A DNA stretch of 64,000 nt from Agrocybe praecox (lineage: Eukaryota > Basidiomycota > Agaricomycetes > Agaricales > Agrocybaceae): NCBI GenBank assembly GCA_964017145.1, contig OZ024840.1:2232001-2296000 (forward strand). Reading direction: 5' to 3'. Made by a program: the position numbers and the translations under genes. Under the pieces are notes generated by a model that was not told the origin of the DNA, did no database searches, and saw only the letters and a program-made list of their open reading frames with translations. Of this stretch, positions 32,336 to 44,090 are shown piece by piece. Each line of letters starts with the position of its first letter. The first letter of the stretch is position 1.

Positions 32336-35300
32336 ATGGGTAAAACCCAAAAGAAGACGGGCAAGGGCCGTCTTGATAAGTACTACAAGCTCGCAAAGTA
32401 CGTTTTTCCACGATCCTCAAAGTTTCGATTTTTCAAATTCTGTCGATAGGGAGCAAGGATACCGCGCACGTTCCGCTTTCAAACTCATTCAATTGAACAA
32501 GAAATACTCAATCCTCGAGTCTGCGCGATGTACTATCGATCTGTGTGCTGCTCCGGGAGGTTGGCTACAGGTTGCGAGCAAATACATGCCCGCCAATAGT
32601 ATCATTGTCGGTACGAAACATTCCATGATATTTATTGTCTAGCCTCTAATTCTTTTTTTCCCTGCGACAAGGTGTCGATCTTGTTCCCATACGTCCTATA
32701 CCCCGTGTGGTGACTTTCGCTGCGGATATTACAACGCCTCAATGTCGTAATCTTATCAGAGGAGAACTGAAGGACTGGAAGGCCGATGTTGTTTTGCACG
32801 ACGGTGCGCCCAATGTTGGTACAGCATGGATCCAGGATGCATACAGTCAGTCTGAGCTTGTACTTATGAGTTTAAAATTGGCTGTGGAATTCCTTGCAAA
32901 GGGTGGAACCTTTGTTACCAAGGTTTTCCGAAGTGTAGATTATAACAATCTCATTTGGGTCTTCAATCAATTATTCGGAAAGGTGGAAGCCACCAAACCT
33001 CCTTCGTCGAGGTTTGTTAAAATCTCTGATATCATTTTGAAATATGCTCACATTTTATCAGAAATGTTTCCGCCGAAATTTTCGTTGTCTGTCGAGAATT
33101 CCTAGCCCCCAAGTTTATCGATCCGAAATTCTTGGATCCTAAACATGTATTCAAAGATTTGGCGTCATCATTACCAGCTGGAGAAACTGGTATATCGGCA
33201 GGCAATGCAGAGTCGAATGTGTTCCATCCAGAGAAGAAGAGGCGTCACCGTGATGGATATGCCGACGGAGATTATACACTTTTCAAGTCTATTCCTGCAT
33301 CAAAATTCGTATTGGGGGACGACCCGATAACAGTGCTTGGTAGCGGCAACCAGATCAGCTTTTTGACAGATGAAGAAAAAGAGTAAGTAAACCAACCTTG
33401 TCTTTATCAAAGGCTTCTTTGCTGAATCTTCACCGTAGGTGGCTCTCACTCGATGTCACAACCGACGATGTCAAAACAAATTGCGACGATCTAAAAGTGC
33501 TAGGCAAGGGTGACTTCAAGACTTTAATAAAATGGCGATTAGCGTTGCGAGAGGAGGTTGATTTTTTCTGTCTCTTATTAAGATGATTTTCACTGAAATG
33601 GGCCCAATTGTGTAGCTCGGACTTGACTTAAAATCAAAGGAGACAGAGGACGCGACTGAACATGTGGAAGTGGTCGAAGTGGTCGACGAAGAGCAAGAAA
33701 TATCCGAAGAGGTAAAGTGCAAAGTCGCATGTTCTCTGTGTAATATCTAATTAAATATATGAATAGCTTGAGCGACTTAACGCAGAGGCCGCTGCTCGTA
33801 CTAAACGAGAACGACGCAGAGCGAATGAGATTAAGACACGAACTATTCAGCGTATGCAACTTCAAATGACAGCGCCCCTTGATATCGGTTTGGAACAACA
33901 AGACGCTACCTTGGGTATAGGGCAGGATGAGATGTTTGATTTGGGGGCGACTGAAAATAATATGCATAAGCATCGAAGCACGACATTCGCCATGGATGAT
34001 GCTGGTGATGCTATTTTAGACAGCAGTGACGAAGATGGCGAAGGAGAGGCCGACGAGGATCAAGACGGTGAACCATTGGACTCTGAGGAAGAACGAGAGA
34101 AGAAAGTTGCAGGCTTGGAAGCCGAGCTAGATGGCTTGTATGACGCATATCAAGGGCGGTTACGGGAGCGGGATGCTAAATACAAAGTGAAGGAAGCGAG
34201 AAGAAAGAATGGTGAGCGCGAAGAAGAATGGGGTGGTATCAAGGAGGATGGAAGTGATGCAGCAGATTCGGACGAAGAGGAAGACGGCGGCTGGGATAAA
34301 ATTCAACAGGCAAAACTTGATGATGGTGGAAGCTCCTCGGGTGACTCTTCAGACGAATCTGAGGAAGAGACCGAGCAAACAGGGAAGGGACGCAAACGTG
34401 GACGATCCGACCACGAGCCATTGCCGTCGAAAGAACTCAAACGTCAGCGCTTGGTCTCTAAATTGGAGCCTGCCAAAGCCAAACCGGCAAGCGGTGCAGC
34501 TTCTCGTTTGTGGTTCTCGCAGGATGTATTCGCGGGAGCTGGAATCGACGCAATGGAAGAGCTAAGCGCATCGGATGAGTCTGAAGAAGAATTCGAGGAC
34601 TATTCCGAGGATGAAGAATCGTCAGAAAATGTCGAAGATGAGGTATGACATTCTATCTATTGACTGACCAGTATTGAACTCCATAACTTTAGGAGGCGAG
34701 TGATGATGACGACGACGACGACTTTGAGGTTGTCCCCCAGGACAGAGACGAAGACGTGGAAATGTGGGATGCTGATGGTGAAGATCAGGATAAAGCAACC
34801 AAGGCCACTATAGCGAGTACGTATCTGTTCAGTTCAGTCATATACCCTGGAATTAAAGTGATTTGGCCCAGAATATGGCTTAAATACAGCCGAAGCAATT
34901 ATGCTTGCTCAACAACTCGTGAATCGGGAGAAAACCAAGACACAACTCATCAATGACGGCTTCAACCGATACTCTCTAAATTCAAAAGAGGGCCTTCCCT
35001 CTTGGTTCCTCGATGACGAAGCCAAAAACTACAAGCTCAATATCCCTGTAACGAAAGAGGCTATGGCTGCACTGAGGGCAAAGCAACGTGCATTGGACGC
35101 GAGACCCATAAAGAAGGTGGCTGAAGCAAAGGCCCGCAAGAAATTCAAGGCTGCTCAAAGACTCGAAAAGGCCATGAAGAAGGCTGAAGGTGTAAATGCA
35201 ACAGCTGATCTATCAGAAAAAGAAAAGGCCCAACAGATTGACAAGCTGATGAGAAAGGGTGTATCCGCTGTGAAGAAAGCCAAGAAAGAGGTCAAGCTAG

Positions 35301-35489
35301 TTGTCGCAAAAGGTTCGCACAAGGGTATCAAGGGTCGTCCAAAGGGCGTCAAAGGGCGATATACAATGGTAGATTCCCGAATGAAAAAAGAGGTACGTGG
35401 TCGTCATTTCATATTCTTTGCGTGGTTTAACTTCGCTTTTCCAGGTCAGGGCCAAAAAACGCAAAGAAAAGGCCAACAAGAAACGTTGA
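32336..35489 (+). CDS. SPB1: Spb1, AdoMet-dependent 25S rRNA 2'-O-methyltransferase
   Basis: Ten exons: 32336-32397, 32450-32610, 32672-33011, 33062-33382, 33439-33556, 33616-33711, 33767-34642, 34693-34816, 34890-35392, 35445-35489, giving 881 residues (yeast Spb1 about 841). It methylates the ribosomal A-loop and is needed for 60S maturation in the nucleolus. The FtsJ domain has the SAM motif DLCAAPGGW and the K-D-K-E tetrad at about K32 (SAFKL), D118 (HDGAPN), K158 (FVTKVF) and E193 (SAEIFVV). Long acidic stretches lie in the middle, including a D7 run from GACGACGACGAC repeats. The Spb1 C-terminal domain follows, ending in a Lys-rich tail. Slx9 and the NUFIP1-like gene in this window serve the same broad process. 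Confidence 0.95.
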
Positions 35490-35636
35490 GGATGGTGGTC
35501 AAATGGCGGTGTATTTCTTTATCTTTGCCCAATGCTCGTTGTCATTAGAAATGTTTTTATATATTAACTCTTGAACGAAGAACTTGACTCTTCGGGTATT
35601 ATATGTGAAATACTGTAACATGAACATCCCGTCCGA

Positions 35637-38230
35637 TTAATGAGGAGCAGTCAACAAACTACAGATTCGAAGGAAGTTCGTCCATGTAGAGTCGTTAGTG
35701 TGATCATCGCATATAAGCTGCAAACAATGAGTCATTGAAGATGAAGTGAAATGAACTAGTAAATACCTTGCAGGATGTGCTGCTTTCGCCGCTTTCAAGG
35801 TCAACAACATCTTCGGTCAGGAACAACCCTTCAACGTTTTCTATATCAGTGAAAGTAATACCCCTGAGAGCCTGCTTAACATGATGATGCGAATGCAAGA
35901 GATAAGTTCGGCCTGAATATGTGATGGACAATGGAATTTCTGGTGAGTCGGAGGTGCTAATCAAGAGCAATGAGCATCATGTTCGAAGGTCAAACTAAAA
36001 GAAAAAAACTACCTTGAACTTGGGGAAACGAAACGTTTCAGTTCTTTAGGCCACTTAGAGGTGAATACTTTCTCTCCATTGTCGAGAGAAATACGGAGGT
36101 CTGTTTGCCTAAACCTTGTGCTCAGTATATTCTCCTTGTGACAGTCGTTAATCATTTACCTATCAGGTACCAAAAGATCTACGTTAATCACTGATCCTGC
36201 GGTAATTGTACTTTCGTTTGACTGAGAAAATGGTTCTGGGAATTCGTCTGTGGAGAGACCTTGACCCGATTTTGACGCGCGAGGCATTTCGAGGGTTACG
36301 ATCGCAACAGGAAGAGAGGAATCATTACTGTTTTGAGGTTCATGGGAGTTATACACAAGCCTGTCTATCTCACGCTCTTTTTGTGGGGTAGTCTGTGCCA
36401 CGAATCTTGGGACACTGATCCGCAATATATGTTAATCAATTAAATCAGTTGAAACGGAAACAGAGAAAGTCATACCTTGAGCTAAATTGCACTTGATTGT
36501 AGTTATCCTTTATCCAGTGAAAGATTTCACGAGCTCCCAGTGCGCCGGATAGGGGTGGAGTAATATTTGAATGTTGGCCTGCGCTTTGAGAGAAAAGGAA
36601 GTGGCCAGGACTGTACCAAAAGCAACAAATTTAAATTTCGCGAACATACAGTCCTCAAAACACTTACGAAGCCGTGACGACTTGGGACCTTGTTTTTGTT
36701 CCACTAGTCCCAAATAAAGTTGAGATAAATGTTTTTAAATCGATTTCGGTACTGCTTCCAAGTAGTAAGTATGCAGTTATTAATAATGATTTAAACATAC
36801 TTGTTATCCATAAACATACTGCCTAAGGTGGATGGTAGTCTTTTGGTCGTTTCTGGATCTGGGCTGTGGAAAGCTTCTGACCAGTTTCCTACTCTTCGAT
36901 AACGGAAGGTCGAATTAGACCTTATTTGCCAGGGAAGAGGATGTAAAGCAGCAAAAGGATACAATGAATGAGGTGACGATGAAGCGTTGCCATCTGGAAA
37001 GTAAATGGCTTGAGCAAAGGAAGGTGTTCGCTATTTCCAGGATGAGCTATATCTTCGTGTCCAAGGACGTAAATACTCACAGCAGAGGCAGCTTCAGTAA
37101 CGAGGCGCTTAGCGAATGTCAATGTCTCCGGTTTACTTCTGAGGTATGATATTGAGATCTAAGATATAAATATAAGACCAGAGAAAGCTGAGAAACGATA
37201 AGTAAAGCATGCCTTAAAATTGTCTGCCATTTTGACATAAGCACCAGACAATCGTGATATAGTTTGTTCCGTTTCAGCCGATATACGATGCTTGACGGGT
37301 AAGTAGAAGGTAGACAGTTCTATATCCTGCTCCATGTTAGACGCGGTTGAATTGCATAGATATTACCTACCTTTTTAAACGTAGACAAATAACCCTGAAT
37401 CTTTTTGACGGAGCCTTTCAGGCCTTTGATCCTGATGGACATTGGATTTGCGCTGAAAGCTAAGTAGACATCATATCGTCTGGATAGCTCGAAAATATTT
37501 TGTCCATCTGCGATATTCCGTCAGTAACGTTAGAGCGATAACGTAGAGAATGGCATGCCTTTTCCAATGAGTAGAAAAGAGTGGCTGGGGTCAATAGGGA
37601 CTTCTGCGTCTGACGTCAATAATTGGAAAGGGCATATACGAAACTCTGATACTTACGGAGGTCCTCCTGTTCAGTCCAATCAATTCGGTCTTGTTTCACC
37701 TTTTCCAGAGATGGGTACTTCCACTGCTCCTCCATTATGAATCGAGCGAGGACTGCCTTGGTACGCTGTTGAGGTACGACTAGCCCATATAATTCAATGA
37801 ACTGTCGTAATTGTGGTAAAGAGAATGACTGGGTCAGACGTTTGACCGTCTCTTCGGAGAATTGTTCGTAATCGGGCGAACGTGGATCGAGGTCCTCGCT
37901 TTCTGAAGGTATTCTGTAGCGTTCGATGTCTTCCAGAGCAACGGAACCGAGTGGATTTATTTCCATAAAGCGGTCGAGATGCTGCTGCACTGTATTCGTC
38001 GGAGTGGTGCCATCATCATTTTTCTTGGTTTTGCGTCGCGTTTTGCGGGATCCAGCATCCGCAGGTTCGACACTAACCATTTGAGCGCTGTTACGCCCCA
38101 TCGAACTGGCGTCTTTATTTGATGGTCGAGCCTGCGCAGATAGTGGAGAAGCGGCATGGATGCATCTTCGGGGAGGCCAGCGACAAGAAAATATAGTGGT
38201 AGAAGGTATTCGACGAAGTGCAGCGGACAT
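35637..38230 (-). CDS. SLS1: Sls1-type mitochondrial inner-membrane regulator, 12 exons with two GC-AG introns
   Basis: Exons: 38230-37657, 37609-37559, 37507-37371, 37326-37213, 37158-37081, 37030-36801, 36754-36668, 36610-36476, 36414-36160, 36114-36013, 35956-35767, 35717-35637, giving 677 residues. Sls1 links mitochondrial transcription with translation on the inner membrane. The N-terminus has an Arg-rich presequence (AALRRIPSTTIFSCRWPPRR). The conserved core includes LPQLRQFIELYGL, SHSFLLIGKDGQNIFELSRR and IRIKGLKGSVKKIQGYL, the last a KH-like strand-helix unit. Two introns begin with GCATGC after ...AAAG and ...TAAG (37558 and 37212). No GT choice nearby keeps phase and family sequence. 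The C-terminal half is less conserved, so its exon calls are less certain. Confidence 0.8.
37213..37558 (-). other. Two GC-AG introns with identical GCATGC donors in SLS1 (donors at 37558 and 37212)
   Basis: Both donors read AAG|GCATGC or AAAG|GCATGC on the gene strand. Intron lengths are 51 bases (37508-37558) and 54 bases (37159-37212). Phase and conserved residues GKDGQNIFEL and NFKISISYL require these junctions. Confidence 0.65.
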
Positions 38231-38374
38231 GGTTGGGTCACACAAGTTACAACAATATGTAATTCAAATTTCAGGACTCGCGACTCGCGACTGTTCGATC
38301 ACGTTCAAATCACGCTTACGTACAAGGTGAATACAGACTACATACTATATGATACTACTTTCCTCAGTTACAAA

Positions 38375-40727
38375 TTAGTACACTGTTGCTTTCTCGTTCT
38401 CGTATCCAGAAGCATTGTCTTCCGTTTCCTCTCCAATAGACCCAGTCCAACCATTTTCAGCCAAATATTTTTCAAACTTCTCATCTTCGTCTGCAAGGTC
38501 CACACCAGTCATATCTGGGACAAAGAAATAAGTGACAATGATTCCTGTTGTACCACAGATAGCTATAGTGTTTTATTAGTATCTGAACTCTCTGAGAGCT
38601 TGCTATACTATACACACCTGCAATAATAAATGTCCATCTAAAAAGTAGAGTCAAAGTAAGTATATGCTTGACTGTCGGTAAAATATATCGAACTTACTTC
38701 TTCCCGAGATGCACTTGAATAGGAGTGAAGGCTTGAGTTCCAATAGCTGCTCCGGTTTTGCCGATAGCTGCTGATAATCCATAACAAGTGCCTCTGATGG
38801 CTGTAGGGTATGATCTATAAATGAAAGCATAAACGTCGTACAAGTGAGTACTTTCCTTCTATTCATAAGTAAAAAAATGCTTACTCTGCGCTTACTAGAC
38901 CTAGCATGTCGCCTGGTCCCTTCATGGGTGTCAGTCTTCGTGAAAAGTGAAAATTATTCCATTGTTCATATTTACCATGTTGCCAAAGGACTGCATCAGG
39001 CCATAGCTGGAGCACAATGGACGCATTAGCAACGTCGAAAGGATTGAAATATCATTCTTACTCACAATACTACAAAGAGCGGTATGATGTTCGTAATTCT
39101 TTCATATGCAACGCCTATTATGAGCCCTATCTTACCGGTCAGTGATCTTGCAGAATATTCGATTAACATAAGTAGTAAACTTACCAAAAACTAGATATCC
39201 ACTGAATCCTAGCATCATCTACAGAGAAGAATAGATGACTTCCACTATATTGTCATGGTACACGAGAAACTCACTGTGTTTCTTCGACCAAGGGGATTAC
39301 ATAAAATGGCCCCAACAATGACTCCCGGCAACGCAATCGCACCAAGGAGGAGTTGCCATTCAGCAGTTCGTTTCAAATCTCCGTCATGGATAATGCTCGA
39401 AATGATCGTTCCAGAGAACACGCCATTCGGGAATGTAATGAAGTCATACAAGAACCTGTGGACAAAGAAAGAAACCGGTCAATCTCCAGCCACCCACAAC
39501 CATGGTGGCGATACTCATACCATGCACCACAGGTTCCTATCAGAGGTCTCCAATAACGCTTGAGTACAAGTCCATATGGTACCTGCTGTTTGATGGATCC
39601 TTTTTGGAAGAGCTTCGATGTTAACATCTTGATGCGGAAATAGAAAACGGTCAAGGGGAGCGCTATTCCAACACCAAAACAGACTCTCCAAACAGTTTGA
39701 AGATGCTGCTCCCCCGCAGCAGATAGGACTATCAAAAAGACTGATACGGCGAGCGGTCCTCCAAACTATCGGACAATTCAAAATCAACACTGCTCTCAAA
39801 CAAAAGAAAATCTGGACGTACACTCAAGACGAAATTGGTGACCATGATGAAAACTGGATAACATCTTTCAACAAAAAGTGATATGGTCAAATGGTAAGAA
39901 AAATACCTGCTCCCCGGCTCTTGACACTCTTCTCGTTAGCGGACTCAGAAGCGCTCGTGGATGATGCAGGATACTCTCCTCCAACACCCTGTCACGGTGG
40001 TTGTTATTAGCCCATCACAGTCATGAAGGGGGTCGTCTTGCACTCACTATCCCGGTTAAACCTCTATTTCCTTCTGTGTTAAACAAAATTCGACTGGAAC
40101 GAGTCAAAGGCTTACCTAGCAAAAGTCAAGAACCAGAATAGTCCAGTAACACTTCCGTTTGCGCCATGTGCAGCCGTTGCGAGTGTAGCCCCGACAACGA
40201 TCAACGCAGTTGTTATTACAAGTGCAGCTTTCCTGCCAATCCTATCGCAAATTAAACCAACCACCACTTGACCAATAACGGCGCCTATCCAATCTGCTTC
40301 AGCTATGATATCATAAGAGTAGCCAAAAATATATTTACCAACAAGAAGAGAATTGGATACACGTGTAGATACATCTGCAGTGTATTCTGTCGGATATAAT
40401 TTCTTGAAAACAACCTGAGGAACAAGTCAGATTATGAAGAGTGGGCAGCAGCACTATCTCAATACATTAGCCATTGTCATCAAGTTATTCTGATCTATGT
40501 CGCGATAATTTTAGCGACTGCCATTAACCCCTTGAATTTGAGAAACGATACTCACAACCATCGCTGACTAGTCCAAAGCCTGCAGCCGCGATCGTAAAGT
40601 ATGGGCTCAGACGCTGCTTTCGGGATAGCGGAGACTTTCTCGCATCCACTTGTACCTTGTCTGTTCCTGAGTCCTGTTCGCTGGCCCTGTCTGTTGGCTC
40701 AGAAGCCTTGATAGAAGATCCGTCCAT
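38375..40727 (-). CDS. MFS permease, Git1-type glycerophosphodiester/phosphate transporter, 16 exons
   Basis: Exons: 40727-40556, 40494-40466, 40414-40339, 40284-40116, 40063-40048, 39988-39907, 39853-39822, 39765-39521, 39455-39275, 39218-39185, 39126-39066, 39006-38976, 38919-38885, 38814-38698, 38637-38618, 38562-38375, giving 495 residues. Members import glycerophosphoinositol, glycerophosphocholine or phosphate with protons. Seen: SDGYQNN in helix 1, GQVVVGLICDRIGRK with the MFS A-motif, RGLTGIGVGGEYPASST in helix 4, and in the second half LYDFITFPNGVFSGTI and SYPTAIRGTCYGLSAAIGKTGA. The acidic C-terminal tail is cytosolic. Twelve helices are expected for the family. Exons of 16 and 20 bases are required to keep phase. 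The substrate cannot be decided from sequence. Confidence 0.85.
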
Positions 40728-41195
40728 GGTGGGGATAACTGTGTGGACCTTAGCCGCTGCTCCAAGATAACCGACGACCTTATATACATCTTCGAGGGAT
40801 GTCAAAGAGAGACACACGTGTGTGGTTAAATTTAGAGTCGACAATATGGTTATGTGCAATCCCGGGAGGAGTCCCAAACGGGATGGGAAGATTTCATATG
40901 TTGATGGTCATCGACGATCAAGAAACCAAGCGCATGCTTGTTTGTGTTGAAGGCTATTCGAAAAAGGAGGCGCGGGGTGGGTTAGCGAGCTCCTATATAT
41001 GTTTTCATCAGAAGAGTGTAAAAATAGTCCTTGCGAGTGTTCGGTGTTCAACGTGGGATTCCCGATACATGAGTTAGGGGCTTTAGCAGAAGCTATCGGC
41101 ATCAGCTAATAACAGTAACAAATAATCTCAATTCAACTCCGACGACAAGCCGCCAAAAAAATGAAGACTTTCCTAGAGCACTGCTCATCCCCAAA
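40728..41195. promoter_or_regulatory. Shared promoter, Git1-type permease / eIF3b
   Basis: 468 bases between divergent starts. Short upstream ATGs exist on the eIF3b side (for example 41161). No phosphate-response site (CACGTG) was found; one CACACGTG occurs at 40813-40820. Confidence 0.45.
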
Positions 41196-43775
41196 ATGCC
41201 TGAAGCTACAAACCAAATCGATGACGGTATCGACTACACTGATATCGAAAACAAGTAATATATTTTTACTCATTTCGTTTGTCAAAATATACCGACCGAT
41301 TCTAGATACCAGGTCCAATACGATGACGGATTCGACAACCTCGTTGTTGTCGACGGCATTCCTATAATCGACAGGTCTAAACTTGAAAGACTGCTCGCTA
41401 AAATTACGAAGGAGTTCAGCAAGAAGGGTGTTTCGGTGAAGCAGGATGATATATTCTTGCCTTGGGATGAGGCATCGGGGAAAAGCAAAGGGTGTGCCTA
41501 TTCGTATTGATTTAACTCAATTTCCTAATCGACAATTGCTTGGTAGCTTCATGTTCGTGGAGTTCAAAAACGAAAACGATGCCAATCTTGCCCTTGCCAA
41601 TCTTCACAACCATCCCTTTGATGCAAAGCACACTTTCAAAATCAATCGTTTCACCGACATCGAGCGCTATGCCGACTTGGATGAAACGTACGTTGAACCA
41701 GAATTCGAGGAATATACACCAAGAGTACGTTTTTGGACGTTTGCAATATTACTACAAATTCATTGTCCTACAGGAACATTTGCGTGCATGGCTGGCTGAT
41801 CCCCAAGGACGAGACCAATATGTCACATACAGAGGTGAAGAAGTTAACATCCACTGGCATGGGAAACCCTCCCAATCTGAGGTCGCCCATAAACCAGTAT
41901 GTCGAAAAATCTTGCCTTGTTTTCGCTAGTGTCATATGTATTAAAATGACGTACGCAGGACTGGAAAGATTTCCTGTATGTTGCTTGGTCGCCTTTAGGT
42001 ACCTACATTGCCACATTGCACCGGCAAGGTGTTCGGTTGTGGGGTGGCCCATCTTGGAAACCCCAGCAACGTTTCGCTCATCCTTTGGTTAAATTGATCG
42101 ACTTTTCACCCTGCGAACAATATCTGGTTACCTGGTCCAACGAACCTATCGTTGTTCCGGAGGGTGCGGTACAAGGGCCACAGTATTTCTCACCAGACGA
42201 CGAAGGCAATAACCTTGCAGTTTGGGACATCAAATCGGGCGACTTGCTGCGAACATTTTCAACGTACAACGAGGGAGATCCTCCAGCCGGCAAAAAACAA
42301 ATGCAATGGCCTGCATTGAAGTGGAGCCCCGATGATAAATATGTTGCCCGTATCACCACAGGCCAGATGATCAGCGTCTACGAGCTTCCTAGCATGTATC
42401 TTGAGGGCAAGAAGAGCCTGAAGATTGAGGGTGTCGTTGACTTCGAATGGTGTCCTCTGGGTGACAAGGATAAGGAAGCTTCTAAGAAGACCAAAGAAAA
42501 CTCGCTCGTTTACTGGACTCCGGAAGTGCAAAACCAACCTGCGCGCGTCACTTTGCTTTCCTTCCCAAGTCGATCTATCATGCGTCAAAAGAACCTGTTC
42601 AACGTTACGGAGGTAAGAATGTGGCATACGATATGCTTTGAAAGTTGCTCTAACACTTTATCTTAGTGTAAGCTCTACTGGCAGAACCAAGGAGATTTCC
42701 TTTGTGTGAAAGTTGATCGTCACACGAAGACCAAAAAATCCATATTCTGCAATCTAGAAATTTTCCGAATGCGTGAGAAAGACTGCCCTGTTGAGGTCGT
42801 CGAGCTGAAGGGTGCGTTTAAGCAAATATCCCTGGACATCGTCTGATCTCTCAATTCAGATACTGTTATGGACTTTTCTTGGGAACCAAAGGGTGACCGA
42901 TTTGCAATCGTTTCCAGTAGTGATCCAAATCTCGGGAACCCCGGTCCTGGAGTTACTATTAAGACAGATGTCAGCTTCTACCAGCTTGATCGCAGCAAAA
43001 ATGATTTCAGACTTTTACGTGAGCAAGAATAGTGGTATATTCGGTTCGTTCAAACTGATAATTTTCGCAGGAACTTTGTCCGCTCGAACGAGCAATGCCA
43101 TTCGATGGTCACCAAGGGGTCGTCATGTAGTTCTTGCGACGGTTGGTTCCTCGAGCAAATCTGAATTGGAGTTCTGGGACCTTGACTTCAACAGTGATGA
43201 CCGTAAAGAAGGCACAGTCGAATGGGGTAGCGGTATTCAACTCCTAGGGACAGCTGACCATTACGGAGTTACAGACGTTGAGTGGGATCCAAGTGGTAGA
43301 TATCTTGCAACCAGTGCCAGCGCCTGGACTCACACAGTTAGTGCATTACCAAACTCTGCTCCGAAAGAAAACTAATCTATGTATGACATAGCTTGAAAAT
43401 GGATATGCAATTTGGGATTTCCGTGGTCAAGAGATTGTTAAACTCATCCAAGATCGCTTCAAACAATTTATCTGGAGACCACGGCCGCCTACTCTCGTGC
43501 CCAAGGAAAAACAGAAACAAATTCGCAAAACCCTCCGTGAATACAGCAGGGCATTCGATGAAGAGGATGCGGCTGAGGAGAGCAATGTTAGTGCAGAGCT
43601 CATTGCATTACGCAAACGCCTCGTGGACGAATGGAATGCTTGGCGCCTTTTACGCAAAAAGGAATCCGGCGAGGAGCGCTTGCAGAAGCACCAGGGCAAG
43701 GACGACGACAAGGAGGAAATCGAAGTCTGGGTCGACGAGGTCATCGAGCAGACGGAAGAAATTATCACAGAGTAG
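41196..43775 (+). CDS. PRT1: Translation initiation factor eIF3 subunit b
   Basis: Nine exons: 41196-41254, 41306-41491, 41547-41724, 41774-41896, 41959-42612, 42667-42811, 42860-43018, 43071-43336, 43392-43775, giving 717 residues (yeast Prt1 763). eIF3b is the core scaffold of eIF3 on the 40S subunit. An N-terminal RRM covers about residues 20-110 ([11 protein letters not shown] and GKSKGFMFVEF, the latter joined across intron 2). A nine-bladed beta-propeller follows, with [53 protein letters not shown] and [15 protein letters not shown]. The tail is a charged helix binding other eIF3 subunits. The start at 41196 is chosen because it begins the acidic [11 protein letters not shown] segment just before the RRM. 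Confidence 0.95.
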
Positions 43776-44090
43776 TTTTGTATTTTGTAGTCGAACTTGT
43801 GGCTCAGTGTCGCGTTTTACGAATACATTTTTGTTTGATATTCTCAGCAGTCTGGTTAACTTTTCTCAAGCCGACGAAGTGGTGTGATTCATGTGATGAT
43901 TCCGCTTGCATGGTGAGAAATAGCGCGACAGCCGGAACGGCACCGCACGCTAACCGATTAAGACCGAACTAATATGCTGGGCATCTTATCTGATAAAGGA
44001 TCTTCTGCATTCCTTGTTCCTAACCTCCACTCCCCTGTTCCAAATTGGCCGTCCAAGGTCCTATCCAAAGTTCTTGCACTGTTTTGCTGT
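43776..44090. other. Intergenic: eIF3b 3' flank and HapX promoter
   Basis: 315 bases. It contains the ATCTGATAA element at 43988-43996 and a CCAAT on the minus strand at 44044-44048. An in-frame upstream ATG at 43974 would extend HapX by 39 residues, but that extension is hydrophobic and unlike known HapX starts. Confidence 0.6.
43988..43996 (+). promoter_or_regulatory. Candidate SreA/Urbs1-type iron-responsive GATA element upstream of HapX
   Basis: ATCTGATAA is a perfect match to the ATCWGATAA consensus of fungal iron-repressor GATA factors (SreA, Urbs1, Sre1). It sits in a larger imperfect palindrome, ATCTTATCTGATAAAGGAT, that presents GATAA on both strands. It ends 94 bases before the chosen HapX ATG, where repression of hapX by the SreA factor is known in ascomycetes. 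Binding in this organism is inference. Confidence 0.6.

Noticed and set aside
43974..44090. HapX start at the upstream ATG 43974
   Set aside because: The added 39 residues are hydrophobic and unconserved and would place the GATA element inside the coding region; kept only as an alternative.
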